Assembly: GCF_007997385.1 (NCBI RefSeq)
Contig: NZ_VOSC01000012.1
Coordinates: forward strand, 186,001 to 250,000
Length of the DNA stretch: 64,000 nt
Reading direction: 5' to 3'
From: Seonamhaeicola algicola
Lineage (GTDB): Bacteria; Bacteroidota; Bacteroidia; Flavobacteriales; Flavobacteriaceae
Part shown: positions 37,611 through 46,837 of the stretch, in pieces
How positions within the stretch are numbered: position 1 is the stretch's first letter
Layout: each line of letters starts with the position of its first letter
Translations under genes and position numbers: made by a program
The notes under the pieces: generated by a model
The model's input: only the letters and a program-made list of their open reading frames with translations
Database searches by the model: none
Told to the model about the DNA's origin: nothing

Positions 37611-37640
37611 AAAAAAGAGAGACAAATGTCTCTCTTTTTT
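37611..37640. terminator. Bidirectional intrinsic terminator
   Basis: Perfect 13-bp stem: aaaaaagagagac (37611-37623) and gtctctctttttt (37628-37640), loop aaat. It has A and T runs on both outsides, so it can end the receptor/DUF4374 unit on the plus strand and pyruvate kinase on the minus strand. Confidence 0.9.
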
Positions 37641-37656
37641 AGTTTATATTTAAAAA

Positions 37657-39099
37657 TTAAAAGCTACAACTAGTAATTTCAGTAACTCTTAATGTATTAA
37701 CCATTCCTTTTTCTTGAATTGGCATAGCAGCTAAACTTACTAACATATCACCTTCTTCTAAATAACCTTTTTCACAAGCCATTTTATTTACATCTTCAAT
37801 AGTTTCATCAGTACTTACAAACCTATCATAATAAAAAGCCCTTACACCCCAAAGTAAACTTAAACGCGTTAATATACGCTTGTTTGAAGTAAATACTAAA
37901 ATATGACATGATGGCCTCCAAGCTGAAATTTGAAACGCTGTATAACCACTATTTGTTAATGTTGAAATTGCTTTCGCATCAATTTCATTAGCCATATTAG
38001 CGGCGTGATAACATATAGATTTTGTTATATATCGGTTTGTTCGAATATGCGGTGGTAATTGTGGTACTTGAATTAATGGCGAATCTTCAACACTTGTTAA
38101 AATGCTAGCCATTTGCCTAATTACTTGTACAGGATATTTACCAACCGATGTTTCACCAGATAGCATTACGGCATCTGCACCATCCATAACTGAGTTTGCA
38201 ACATCATTCACCTCTGCTCTAGTTGGTGTTAAACTAGAAATCATGGTTTCCATCATTTGAGTTGCAATAATAACCGGTATTCTTGCTTTTTTAGCACGTA
38301 AAACTAATTGCTTTTGTACTAATGGTACATCGGCAGCAGGAATTTCAACACCTAAATCACCTCTTGCCACCATTATGCCATCACATTGCGAAACAATTTT
38401 ATCAATGTTTTCAATAGCTTCAGGTTTTTCTATTTTGGCTATAATTGGTATTTTGTGTTCGCTATGTTTGTTAATTAAATCTTGTAATTCTATTAAATCT
38501 TCGGCATGACGTACAAATGAAAGCGCTATCCAATCTACCTCTTGGCTAATGGCAAAAATGGCATCTTTTATATCTTTTTCTGTTAGTGCTGGCTGAGAAA
38601 TATTAGTGTTTGGTAAGTTAACACCTTTTTTAGATTTTAACGGGCCACCCTGTATTACTTTGGCTGTTACTTCGCTTTTTAAATCTGAAGATACAACTTC
38701 AAAAATTAATTTTCCGTCATCTAATAGAATACGTTCACCTGGTTTGGCATCTTGCGGAAAGTTTTTATAGGTCATGTAAACACGTTCTTTTGTGCCTTCA
38801 AAACGTTCGCCAGTTGCAAAAACTATTTCGTCACCTGGGTTTACAACAACCTCTTCTTTCATTACCCCAACGCGTAGTTTTGGCCCTTGTAAATCTGCTA
38901 AAATTGAAGCAGTATAACCATACTCATCATTGAGTTCTCTTATCATTTTTATGCGTTCACTTACATCATCATAATCTGCATGAGAAAAATTTATTCTAAA
39001 TACATTAGCACCTTCATCAAGCATGCCTTTTAATACTTCTTTACTGCTTGTAGCGGGTCCTAAGGTAGCTACTATTTTGGTTTTTTTTCTTTGTGACAT
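37657..39099 (-). CDS. pyk: Pyruvate kinase
   Basis: 480 residues, full length for the short bacterial form. Converts phosphoenolpyruvate and ADP to pyruvate and ATP. Motifs: TKIVATLGPATSSKEVLKGM and FRINFSHADYDD (the substrate-binding Arg and Asn), ADLQGPKLRVG, IIAKIEKPEAIENID (the catalytic Lys/Glu), and IMVARGDLGVEIP. The C-terminal domain is present. Its ATG overlaps the upstream IPExxxVDY gene's stop by one base (TAATG), so it is translationally coupled; the acpP-fabF-rnc-IPExxxVDY-pyk order looks like a conserved flavobacterial cluster. Confidence 0.97.
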   Translation of the reverse strand: MSQRKKTKIVATLGPATSSKEVLKGMLDEGANVFRINFSHADYDDVSERIKMIRELNDEYGYTASILADLQGPKLRVGVMKEEVVVNPGDEIVFATGERFEGTKERVYMTYKNFPQDAKPGERILLDDGKLIFEVVSSDLKSEVTAKVIQGGPLKSKKGVNLPNTNISQPALTEKDIKDAIFAISQEVDWIALSFVRHAEDLIELQDLINKHSEHKIPIIAKIEKPEAIENIDKIVSQCDGIMVARGDLGVEIPAADVPLVQKQLVLRAKKARIPVIIATQMMETMISSLTPTRAEVNDVANSVMDGADAVMLSGETSVGKYPVQVIRQMASILTSVEDSPLIQVPQLPPHIRTNRYITKSICYHAANMANEIDAKAISTLTNSGYTAFQISAWRPSCHILVFTSNKRILTRLSLLWGVRAFYYDRFVSTDETIEDVNKMACEKGYLEEGDMLVSLAAMPIQEKGMVNTLRVTEITSCSF

Positions 39100-39581
39100 T
39101 AGCTAAAAATTAAATGGTCCTTAGATTTTAATTGATTGGTTTCTATACTGTAAGCTGTTGCAACTTGTGGTATTTGTAAAATACTATTAAGTATGTGCTT
39201 TTGTTTGCTTAAGTTAATTTGGTCTTCTATTTTTAAAAGATAATTTACTTTTTTAAATTCTGGCAATAGGTAATTTATCTTGGTTGTTTTTTCTTGTAAA
39301 TTAAACAATGAGTTGTTGTTACCTTGCCTATATACTTCGGTTTTGCAAACATTTTTTGCTAAGCTCCAAAGGGTTTGTTGCTTACAGTCTTCCCACTCAA
39401 AAATTGAATAGGTAAATTCTCCATTGTTAAAATCTAAATCTGAAGGTTTCCTTGTAAGCGTTATTCCTAAAAACTTATTTAATAGATATGCTAGCCTATA
39501 ATCTTCAAGTGTGCAGTGTATTGCCACTAAGGTATATAGGTCTGCTTCAACATCATCTAAAACAAGTTTGTGTATTGCCAT
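39099..39581 (-). CDS. IPExxxVDY family protein
   Basis: About 160 residues from the ATG at 39581; an upstream in-frame TTG (39587) is ignored. Named after its variant signature, here LPEFKKVNYLLKIE near residue 115. The start is MAIHKLVLDDVEADLYTLVA, then a region rich in Tyr and acidic residues (FTYSIFEWEDCKQQTLWSLA). No known function; it occurs with pyk and rnc in this cluster across Bacteroidota. Coupled to pyk by a one-base stop/start overlap. Confidence 0.85.
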   Translation of the reverse strand: MAIHKLVLDDVEADLYTLVAIHCTLEDYRLAYLLNKFLGITLTRKPSDLDFNNGEFTYSIFEWEDCKQQTLWSLAKNVCKTEVYRQGNNNSLFNLQEKTTKINYLLPEFKKVNYLLKIEDQINLSKQKHILNSILQIPQVATAYSIETNQLKSKDHLIFS

Positions 39582-39699
39582 ACCCAAATATAATTGGCGT
39601 AAATATAATATTTATAATATTGAATTATGTTAGGTTTTACTTAATCTTAAAGATAAAGCTAACTAAAACGTTATAGTTAATTTCTTTTTTAACTGAAAT

Positions 39700-40443
39700 T
39701 TATTCTAACATTTTTGATATTTTATTTTGAAACGCAAAAAATGCACGTTTTGATGCTTTTTCTTCTGCTTTCTTTTTTGAAGTTGCTCGGGCTTTGGCCA
39801 CAATTTTATTATCTATTGATAGTTTTACTGCAAAGTGCCTAACATCATCATTACCGGTATCATCATACACATTGTAATTAAATGTTTTCTTTTCTTTTTG
39901 GCACCATTCTATTAGTAAACTCTTGTAACTTATTACTTTACCCTCAAGTTTTTCAATATCAACATACGGAATAATAACGCGTTTAAATATAAATTTTTCG
40001 CAGTGTTTATACCCTTTATCTAAAAAAATAGCGCCTACTAGGGCTTCAAAAAGATTACCGTGTATATTATCACCAAATTGTCCTTGAGGTATTTTACTTT
40101 CAACTAGTTTTATTAAGTTAAGCTCTTTACCTAACTCATTTAAATGCTCTCTACTTACTACTTTTGAGCGCATTTTTGTAAGGTATCCTTCATCACCACT
40201 TGGTACTTCTTGATATAAATGGCTTGCTATTACGGCGCTTAACATGGCATCACCTAAAAACTCTAGGCGTTCGTAATTTATGGCATTTCCTTCAGCATCT
40301 TTTAAGTTCATAGACCTGTGTGTAAATGCCTTTTTAAAGTATAAAATATTTTTAGGCTTAAACCCTAATATTTGGGTTAATTCCATAAAAAAATTCCCGT
40401 TGCGTTTAAAACGGGAATTTAGTATGTTACGAATGTTTTTCAC
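39700..40443 (-). CDS. rnc: Ribonuclease III
   Basis: 247 residues. Endonuclease for double-stranded RNA, which processes rRNA and structured messages. The nuclease signature NYERLEFLGDAMLSAVIA is intact, as is the second acidic motif NLFEALVGAIFLDKGYKHCE. The C-terminal double-stranded-RNA-binding domain (about 175-245, YKSLLIEWCQKEKKTFNYNV and RATSKKKAEEKASKRAF) is complete. It follows fabF by 12 bp and precedes the IPExxxVDY gene by 118 bp. Normal length. Confidence 0.96.
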   Translation of the reverse strand: MKNIRNILNSRFKRNGNFFMELTQILGFKPKNILYFKKAFTHRSMNLKDAEGNAINYERLEFLGDAMLSAVIASHLYQEVPSGDEGYLTKMRSKVVSREHLNELGKELNLIKLVESKIPQGQFGDNIHGNLFEALVGAIFLDKGYKHCEKFIFKRVIIPYVDIEKLEGKVISYKSLLIEWCQKEKKTFNYNVYDDTGNDDVRHFAVKLSIDNKIVAKARATSKKKAEEKASKRAFFAFQNKISKMLE

Positions 40444-40455
40444 TCGGGATTCTAT

Positions 40456-41703
40456 CTATATTTTTTTGAATAATACACAAGCGTTGTGACCGCCAAATCC
40501 AAATGTATTACTCATTGCTACATTTACCTCGCGTTTTTGAGCTTTGTTTAGTGTTAAATTTAACTCTGCATCAATGTTTTCATCAACCGTTGTATGGTTA
40601 ATTGTTGGTGGTACTATACCGTGTTCTATTGCTAAAATACTTGCAATAGCCTCAATAGCACCTGCGGCACCTAAAAGGTGACCTGTCATTGATTTTGTTG
40701 AATTAATATTTATGTTTTTAGCATGACCACCAAATACTTTTGATATGGCTTTAAGTTCAGCCACATCACCAAGTGGTGTAGAGGTTCCATGTGTATTAAT
40801 ATGGTCTACATCTTCTGGTTTAAGTCCTGCATTTTCTAAACAATTTTTCATAACCTCAACTACACCTAAGCCTTCAGGGTGTGGCGCTGTCATATGGTAA
40901 GCATCAGAAGATAAACCACCTCCTGCTACTTCGGCATAAATTTTAGCACCTCGGGCTTTTGCATGTTCATATTCTTCTAGAATTAATGCACCAGCTCCTT
41001 CACCTAAAACAAAACCATCTCTGTTTCCATCAAAAGGTCTTGAGGCTGTTTCTGGGCTTTCATTTCTTGTTGATAATGCATGCATAGCATTAAAACCTCC
41101 CATTCCTGCTATAGTTACTGCTGCTTCACTTCCTCCTGTTACAACTACATCTGTGTACCCTAATCTAATAGAGTTTAATGCATCAAATAATGCGTTTGCT
41201 GAAGAGGCGCAGGCAGAAACCGTTGTGTAATTAGGCCCCATAAAACCATGTTTTATGGAAATGTTTGCCGGAGCTATATCGGCAATCATTTTAGGAATAA
41301 AGAATGGGTTAAATCTTGGAGATCCGTTTCCTTCAGCATAGTTTAATACTTCTTGCTGAAATGTTTCTAATCCACCAATTCCTGCTCCCCAAATAACACC
41401 AACACGTAATTTATTTACTTCGTCTAGATTTAAACCAGAATCATTAATAGCTTCATCTGCGGCAACCATAGCGTATTGCGCAAATTTGTCCATTTTTCTA
41501 GATTCTTTACGATCTATAAAATCTGTTACTTTAAAGTTTTTAACCTCACAAGCAAACTTAGTTTTAAAATTTTCGGTGTCAAAATATGTTATAGGCGCAG
41601 CACCGCTTTTACCATTTATTAAGGCATCCCAATATTCATCTTTGGTATTACCTATTGGTGTTAAAGCTCCTAAACCTGTGACTACAACTCTCTTTAATTC
41701 CAT
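40456..41703 (-). CDS. fabF: Beta-ketoacyl-ACP synthase II
   Basis: 415 residues. Condenses malonyl-ACP with acyl-ACP in fatty-acid elongation. Starts with RRVVVTGLGALTPIGN-like sequence (MELKRVVVTGLGALTPIGNT). Catalytic Cys is in VSACASSANALFDA, and the two His residues are in INTHGTSTPLGD and NSTKSMTGHLLGAAGAIEA. It lies 12 bp downstream of acpP, a usual order, and shares a transcript with rnc. Complete and of normal length. Confidence 0.97.
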   Translation of the reverse strand: MELKRVVVTGLGALTPIGNTKDEYWDALINGKSGAAPITYFDTENFKTKFACEVKNFKVTDFIDRKESRKMDKFAQYAMVAADEAINDSGLNLDEVNKLRVGVIWGAGIGGLETFQQEVLNYAEGNGSPRFNPFFIPKMIADIAPANISIKHGFMGPNYTTVSACASSANALFDALNSIRLGYTDVVVTGGSEAAVTIAGMGGFNAMHALSTRNESPETASRPFDGNRDGFVLGEGAGALILEEYEHAKARGAKIYAEVAGGGLSSDAYHMTAPHPEGLGVVEVMKNCLENAGLKPEDVDHINTHGTSTPLGDVAELKAISKVFGGHAKNININSTKSMTGHLLGAAGAIEAIASILAIEHGIVPPTINHTTVDENIDAELNLTLNKAQKREVNVAMSNTFGFGGHNACVLFKKI

Positions 41704-41715
41704 GAATATAATAGC

Positions 41716-41949
41716 TTATTTTGCAGCTTCTATGTATGATATAGCTTGACCTACTGTTGCAATGTTTTCAGCTTGATCGTCTGGGATTTGAATATCGAAT
41801 TCTTTTTCAAATTCCATAATTAGTTCTACAGTGTCTAATGAGTCTGCTCCTAAATCGTTTGTGAAGCTTGCTTCTGCAACTACTTCGTTTTCATCTACTC
41901 CTAATTTGTCTACGATAATCGCTTTTACTCTTGATGCAATGTCTGACAT
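41716..41949 (-). CDS. acpP: Acyl carrier protein
   Basis: 77 residues. Carries acyl groups on a phosphopantetheine attached to the Ser in [13 protein letters not shown] (intact DSL motif). Acidic, four-helix-type sequence with [20 protein letters not shown]. It is the first gene of the acpP-fabF-rnc unit. A TAnnTTTG-type box (TATTTTTG, minus strand 41989-41982) lies 33 bp upstream and is the likely -7 element, though its -33 partner is poor. Confidence 0.97.
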   Translation of the reverse strand: MSDIASRVKAIIVDKLGVDENEVVAEASFTNDLGADSLDTVELIMEFEKEFDIQIPDDQAENIATVGQAISYIEAAK

Positions 41950-42135
41950 AATTTTTTAATTTTAAGTTTTAATTCAGTTGGCAAAAATAAAAAACTTTAT
42001 TTTTAAAACACACCATTAGCATAAAAATGTGTTTGTAATTTAATAAATAACTTTCAAGTAATTTGTTTTTACCCACTAAATGTTAATAATTATTCTTTTT
42101 TTTGCTGTAATAATTTTAACATTATAAGCTGTATT

Positions 42136-42705
42136 ATGAAGCGTGTAGTAATTTTTGCATCCGGTAGCGGATCTAATGCTGAAAATTTAATTAAGTTTTT
42201 TCAAAACAGTGATAATGTATCTGTTATTCAAGTGCTTACCAACAATCCTCATGCCAAAGTTTTAGACAGAGCTAAAAAACTGCAAGTAAGCGCATTGTCA
42301 TTTAACAGGGTTGCTTTTACAAAAACTAATGATGTTTTAAACATTTTAAAAACAGCAAAACCAGACCTTATTATATTGGCTGGTTTTTTATGGAAATTTC
42401 CTGAAAATATTTTAAATGAATTTCCAAATAAGGTTATAAATGTACATCCGGCATTGCTTCCAAAGTTTGGTGGCAAGGGTATGTATGGTATGAATGTGCA
42501 CAATGCCGTAGTTGAAAATAAAGAAACCGAAACAGGTATAACTATACATTACGTTAACGAAAACTACGATGAAGGCGCCACTATTTTTCAAGCCAAATGC
42601 GCAGTTTTACCAACAGATAACGCCCATGACGTAGCTGAAAAAATTCATGCCTTAGAAATGGAGCACTTTCCAAAGGTTGTAGAGAAACTGTTGAATAACT
42701 TGTAA
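42136..42705 (+). CDS. purN: Phosphoribosylglycinamide formyltransferase
   Basis: 189 residues. Transfers a formyl group from 10-formyl-tetrahydrofolate to glycinamide ribonucleotide in purine synthesis. The start MKRVVIFASGSGSNAENLIK holds the phosphate-binding loop. NVHPALLPKFGGKGMYGMNV carries the catalytic His, and GITIHYVNENYDEGATIFQA carries the conserved His and Asp. Divergent from acpP with a 186-bp gap. Single gene with RNase HI 49 bp downstream. Confidence 0.96.
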   Translation: MKRVVIFASGSGSNAENLIKFFQNSDNVSVIQVLTNNPHAKVLDRAKKLQVSALSFNRVAFTKTNDVLNILKTAKPDLIILAGFLWKFPENILNEFPNKVINVHPALLPKFGGKGMYGMNVHNAVVENKETETGITIHYVNENYDEGATIFQAKCAVLPTDNAHDVAEKIHALEMEHFPKVVEKLLNNL

Positions 42706-42754
42706 AAAAGAGTCTTAATAATTCAAATTCTGAAACACATTCAGGATACTAATA

Positions 42755-43396
42755 ATGTCAAAAAAAAAGAAGAAATATTACACCGTATGGAAAGGCCACA
42801 AAACTGGTATTTTTGAATCATGGAACGATTGTAAAGCACAAATAAACAATTTTGAAGGCGCGCAATATAAATCTTTCGCCACTTTTGATGAAGCTAAAAA
42901 AGCACTAAAAGGTAATTATTTTGATTACGTTGGAAAAAATAAAAGTTTTAAAAGTGAACTCACAGAAGCTCAATTAAAAAAAATTGGACAGCCCAATTAC
43001 AACTCTATAGCTGTTGATGCTGCCTCTAGCGGTAACCCTGGTAAAATGGAATACCGTGGTGTTGACACTAAAACAAAAAAACAACTTTTCATTCAAGGCC
43101 CCTTTGATGAAGGCACCAATAATATTGGTGAATTTTTAGCCATTGTTCACGGTTTAGCATTTTTACAAAAGCATGACAGCAACAGAATTATTTATACCGA
43201 TTCTAGAACGGCTATAAGTTGGGTTAAGAAGAAAAAATGCAACACTAAACTAGAACGCAATACCAAAAACAAAACGCTTTTCGATTTAATTGAAAGAGCT
43301 GAACACTGGCTAAAAACCAATACCTACATTACTATTATTGTTAAATGGGAAACAAAAGCATGGGGCGAAATTCCTGCCGATTTTGGTAGAAAATAA
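42755..43396 (+). CDS. Ribonuclease HI with viroplasmin (hybrid-binding) domain
   Basis: 213 residues. Hydrolyses the RNA of RNA-DNA hybrids. N-terminal caulimovirus-viroplasmin-type domain (about 5-50, YYTVWKGHKTGIFESWNDCK and SFATFDEAKKAL) that binds hybrids, a linker, then the RNase H fold (about 85-213). The catalytic acids are seen as SIAVDAASSGN (Asp), NIGEFLAIVHGL (Glu), IIYTDSRTAISW (Asp) and IPADFGRK (Asp). It follows purN by 49 bp. The family is well known in Bacteroidota; complete. Confidence 0.93.
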   Translation: MSKKKKKYYTVWKGHKTGIFESWNDCKAQINNFEGAQYKSFATFDEAKKALKGNYFDYVGKNKSFKSELTEAQLKKIGQPNYNSIAVDAASSGNPGKMEYRGVDTKTKKQLFIQGPFDEGTNNIGEFLAIVHGLAFLQKHDSNRIIYTDSRTAISWVKKKKCNTKLERNTKNKTLFDLIERAEHWLKTNTYITIIVKWETKAWGEIPADFGRK

Positions 43397-43510
43397 AAAA
43401 ACCAAAGGACACAAGTAAACTCATGCCCCTCAATTATAATTAAATTAATAATAGCATTTGATTATAAGACACAACATTTTTTAATAAGTCACTCCACTTA
43501 AAAAATTATA

Positions 43511-43540
43511 TTGGTTGCGCATTTAAAAGCCCTATATTTG
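43511..43540 (+). promoter_or_regulatory. Promoter of the PfkB kinase gene
   Basis: TTG at 43511-43513 and TATATTTG at 43533-43540, 19 bp apart, match the Bacteroidota consensus. The start codon follows 23 bp after the -7 box. Confidence 0.72.
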
Positions 43541-43563
43541 CACAAAATTATCACACCTCATTT

Positions 43564-44490
43564 ATGAGTAAATTAGTTATTGTTGGCACTATAGCTTTTG
43601 ATGCTATTGAAACGCCATTCGGGAAAACCGATAAAATTTTAGGTGGTGCTGCAACATTTATAGGGTTAGCTGCATCACATTTTAATGTAGATACCGCTGC
43701 CGTATCAGTAGTTGGCGGAGATTTTCCTCAAGAATATTTAGATTTATTATCAAACAGAAACATCAATCTTCAAGGCGTAGAAATTGTTAAAGAAGGTAAA
43801 ACCTTTTTCTGGAGTGGACGTTATCATAACGACATGAACTCTAGAGACACTTTAGTTACAGAACTAAATACCTTAGCAGATTTTAACCCTGTGGTTCCTA
43901 GTGAATATAAAGATGCTAATGTGGTAATGTTAGGTAATTTACATCCAATCGTCCAATCTAGTGTGCTAGATCAAATGACAAGTAAACCAGATTTGGTAAT
44001 TTTAGATACCATGAATTTTTGGATGGATTCTGCATTACAAGATTTACACAACGTAATAAAACGCGTTGATGTTATAACCATAAATGATGAAGAAGCAAGA
44101 CAATTAACTGGAGAGTATAGCTTAGTTGTGGCTGCAAGAAAAATTCATGAAATGGGCCCTAAATACGTAGTTATAAAAAAAGGAGAACACGGTGCATTGC
44201 TATTTCATAATGAAAACGTGTTTTTTGCACCAGCATTACCATTAGAAGAAGTGTTTGACCCAACAGGAGCAGGCGATACGTTTGCTGGCGGTTTTGCAGG
44301 TTACCTTGCTAAAACAAACGATTTTTCTTTTGAAAACATGAAAAACGCTATTATTTACGGCTCAACACTGGCCTCGTTTTGTGTTGAAAAATTTGGAACA
44401 GAGCGCATGGTTAATTTATCAAACGAAGAAGTACATAAACGATTACTGCAATTTAAGCAACTAACGCAGTTTGAAATAGAATTATCATAA
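43564..44490 (+). CDS. PfkB family carbohydrate/nucleoside kinase
   Basis: 308 residues. Phosphorylates a sugar or nucleoside with ATP; the substrate cannot be read from the sequence. PfkB signatures are present: the N-terminal GGAATFIGLAASHF and the C-terminal active-site DPTGAGDTFAGGFAGYLA with the catalytic Asp. It lacks obvious ribokinase or adenosine kinase fingerprints. It is a single gene between RNase HI and the amidotransferase, with its own promoter and a terminator after the stop. Confidence 0.9.
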   Translation: MSKLVIVGTIAFDAIETPFGKTDKILGGAATFIGLAASHFNVDTAAVSVVGGDFPQEYLDLLSNRNINLQGVEIVKEGKTFFWSGRYHNDMNSRDTLVTELNTLADFNPVVPSEYKDANVVMLGNLHPIVQSSVLDQMTSKPDLVILDTMNFWMDSALQDLHNVIKRVDVITINDEEARQLTGEYSLVVAARKIHEMGPKYVVIKKGEHGALLFHNENVFFAPALPLEEVFDPTGAGDTFAGGFAGYLAKTNDFSFENMKNAIIYGSTLASFCVEKFGTERMVNLSNEEVHKRLLQFKQLTQFEIELS

Positions 44491-44495
44491 CACTT

Positions 44496-44522
44496 CGCGC
44501 TCAATTTTTGAGCGCGTTTTTA
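44496..44522 (+). terminator. Intrinsic terminator after the PfkB kinase
   Basis: Arms cgcgctca (44496-44503) and tgagcgcg (44509-44516) pair perfectly around a 5-nt loop and are followed by five or more T, 5 bp after the stop codon. Confidence 0.88.
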
Positions 44523-44597
44523 ATTTAAAATAAATTTCAGAACACATATTTGTTATAATTCTGAAAAGAACAATAAAAAAAGGAAAGCAATTTTATA

Positions 44598-46496
44598 ATG
44601 AGTGATGTTTTAAAACATGAGTGTGGTATAGCCATGATAAGGCTATTAAAACCCTTAGAATATTACAAAGAAAAATACGGAAGTGCATTTTATGGCGTAA
44701 ACAAAATGTACTTAATGATGGAAAAACAACACAATCGTGGTCAAGATGGTGCTGGGTTTGCAAGCATTAAACTAAACACCAATCCTGGTGAGCGTTACAT
44801 TAGCCGTGTAAGATCTATTGAGCCACAACCTATACAAGATATTTTTGCACAAATAAATAAACGTATAAACAATGAGTTTGCAGCACACCCAGAGTATTTA
44901 AATGATGTTGCGGCACAAAAAAAGAACATACCATACATTGGCGAGGTTTTATTAGGCCATGTACGTTACGGTACTTTTGGCAAAAATAGTGTTGAAAGTG
45001 TTCACCCGTTTTTAAGACAAAACAATTGGATGCACCGTAACCTAATTATGGCCGGTAACTTTAACATGACAAATGTTAAAGAACTTTTTTCAAATTTAAT
45101 AGAACTTGGTCAGCACCCAAAAGAATATACAGACACCATTACGGTAATGGAAAAAATAGGTCATTTTTTAGATGATGCTGTGAGCAAAATATATAAAGAC
45201 CTAAAAAAAGAAGGCTACAATAAACGCGAAGCATCGCCATTAATTGCAGAGCGTTTAAAAGTATCCAAAATACTAAAACGTGCCGCTAAAAACTGGGATG
45301 GCGGTTACGCCATGGCAGGCCTTATTGGCCATGGAGATGCCTTTGTTTTAAGAGACCCGGCCGGTATTCGTCCCACTTATTATTATAAAGATGATGAAGT
45401 TGTTGTTATAGCTTCTGAAAGACCCGTAATTCAAACCGTATTTAATGTAAAGTTTGATGATGTTAAAGAACTTGAACCTGGACACGCTATAATTACTAAA
45501 AAATCTGGCGAAGTTAGAATTAAAGAAATACTACCAGCTTTAGAGCGTAAAGCCTGCTCTTTTGAGCGTATTTATTTTTCTAGAGGAAGTGATGCTGAAA
45601 TTTATCAGGAACGTAAAACACTTGGTAAACTTTTAATGCCTAAAGTGCTTGAAGCTATTGATAACGACACAAAAAACACTGTGTTTTCATACATACCTAA
45701 TACAGCCGAAACATCGTTTTACGGTATGGTTGAAACTGCTGAAAACGAACTTAACAAAACAAAAACAAACACCATTTTAAACGGGCAACGTAATCTTTCA
45801 GCAGAAGAAGTAACCAATATACTTTCTGAAAGAATTAGAGTTGAAAAAATTGCTATTAAAGATGTAAAACTTAGAACCTTTATTACTGAAGATAGTAGTA
45901 GAGATGATTTGGTTGCACATGTTTATGATATTACTTATGGTGTTGTAAAACCTAATGACAATTTAGTTATTATTGATGATAGTATTGTTAGAGGAACTAC
46001 TTTAAAGAAAAGTATTTTAAAAATGCTAGATAGGTTAAATCCTAAAAAAATAATAGTAGTATCATCTGCACCACAAATTCGTTATCCAGATTGTTATGGT
46101 ATAGACATGGCAAATCTTGAAAGTTTAGTAGCTTTTAGAGCCGCTTTAGCGCTTCATAAAGACAATAACACTTATAACACCATTGAAGAGGTTTACAACA
46201 AATGTAAAGCTCAAGAAGATTTAGATGATAAAGATGTGAAAAACTTTGTAAAAGACGTTTACAGCCCTTTTACAGATGAGCAAATTTCAGATAAAATTGC
46301 AGAATTGCTGAGTCATGAAAGCATAAAGGCCGAAGTAAAAATAATTTTCCAGCCTGTTGAAAATTTACACAAAGCTTGCCCTAAAAATTTAGGCGACTGG
46401 TATTTTACAGGAAATTACCCAACCGTTGGCGGTAATAGAGTGGTTAATAGGGCTTTTATTAATTTTTATGAAGGCAATAAAGAACGTGCTTATTAA
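44598..46496 (+). CDS. purF: Amidophosphoribosyltransferase-type class II glutamine amidotransferase (long form)
   Basis: 632 residues, longer than typical PurF (about 480-510). N-terminal Cys9 (HECGIAMIRLL), then MMEKQHNRGQDGAGFASI and GHVRYGTFGKNS, place it in the class II glutaminase group. The middle part shows the AMAGLIGHGDAFVLRDPAGI motif. The PRPP-binding loop is intact (LVIIDDSIVRGTTLKKSILK), so phosphoribosyl transfer is plausible. A second, shorter PurF may exist elsewhere; this paralogue has extra helical inserts (about 130-215 and 365-430). An inverted repeat (tttcagaa/ttctgaaa, 44535-44566) sits in the leader. Confidence 0.88.
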   Translation: MSDVLKHECGIAMIRLLKPLEYYKEKYGSAFYGVNKMYLMMEKQHNRGQDGAGFASIKLNTNPGERYISRVRSIEPQPIQDIFAQINKRINNEFAAHPEYLNDVAAQKKNIPYIGEVLLGHVRYGTFGKNSVESVHPFLRQNNWMHRNLIMAGNFNMTNVKELFSNLIELGQHPKEYTDTITVMEKIGHFLDDAVSKIYKDLKKEGYNKREASPLIAERLKVSKILKRAAKNWDGGYAMAGLIGHGDAFVLRDPAGIRPTYYYKDDEVVVIASERPVIQTVFNVKFDDVKELEPGHAIITKKSGEVRIKEILPALERKACSFERIYFSRGSDAEIYQERKTLGKLLMPKVLEAIDNDTKNTVFSYIPNTAETSFYGMVETAENELNKTKTNTILNGQRNLSAEEVTNILSERIRVEKIAIKDVKLRTFITEDSSRDDLVAHVYDITYGVVKPNDNLVIIDDSIVRGTTLKKSILKMLDRLNPKKIIVVSSAPQIRYPDCYGIDMANLESLVAFRAALALHKDNNTYNTIEEVYNKCKAQEDLDDKDVKNFVKDVYSPFTDEQISDKIAELLSHESIKAEVKIIFQPVENLHKACPKNLGDWYFTGNYPTVGGNRVVNRAFINFYEGNKERAY

Positions 46497-46609
46497 TTAA
46501 CATATTCATAAAAAATTACGGTTAAACCGCATAAACTGTATTTTGACTGATATTTATGCTATTCATCTAATAAATAAGTTGATTATCTAAAATACACATA
46601 AATTGGTAC

Positions 46610-46683
46610 CACCATAACATAAGTAGGTTAAGTTCATGGTAGATTTGGGGCAAAAAAAGGTGAACGCTTGTTCGCCTTTTTTT
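46610..46683 (+). repeat. Structured tandem element, copy 1
   Basis: Contains the block caccataacataagtaggt followed by taagttcatggtagatttgg and ggcaaaaa, which recurs in copy 2. Two hairpins can form: ccataac with gttcatgg (one bulged base), and a terminator with arms aaaaaaaggtgaac (46652-46665) and gttcgccttttttt (46670-46683), 14 bp with one wobble pair, loop gctt. It may end purF transcription or be a small RNA of its own. Confidence 0.8.
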
Positions 46684-46837
46684 ATGCAATAACTTTTGCA
46701 AAATGACTGCAATTTCTTTCAAAACACTATAAAACAGACTGTTTAACTGCTTTTTGAGCTTTATTTCTATTAAGCCAATTTATAAGTATTTCAGCCAATA
46801 TATTTTATCAATCTTTTTAACACCGCTACTTTTGGGG

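Noticed and set aside
39585-39592. TATATTTG 3 bp before the IPExxxVDY start as a leaderless promoter
   Set aside because: No -33 box at the right distance, and the gene lies in a conserved operon.
46640-46647. TAGATTTG inside repeat copy 1 (also in copy 2) as a promoter
   Set aside because: It fits TAnnTTTG but has no TTTG 19 bp upstream and would start transcription inside the terminator hairpin.
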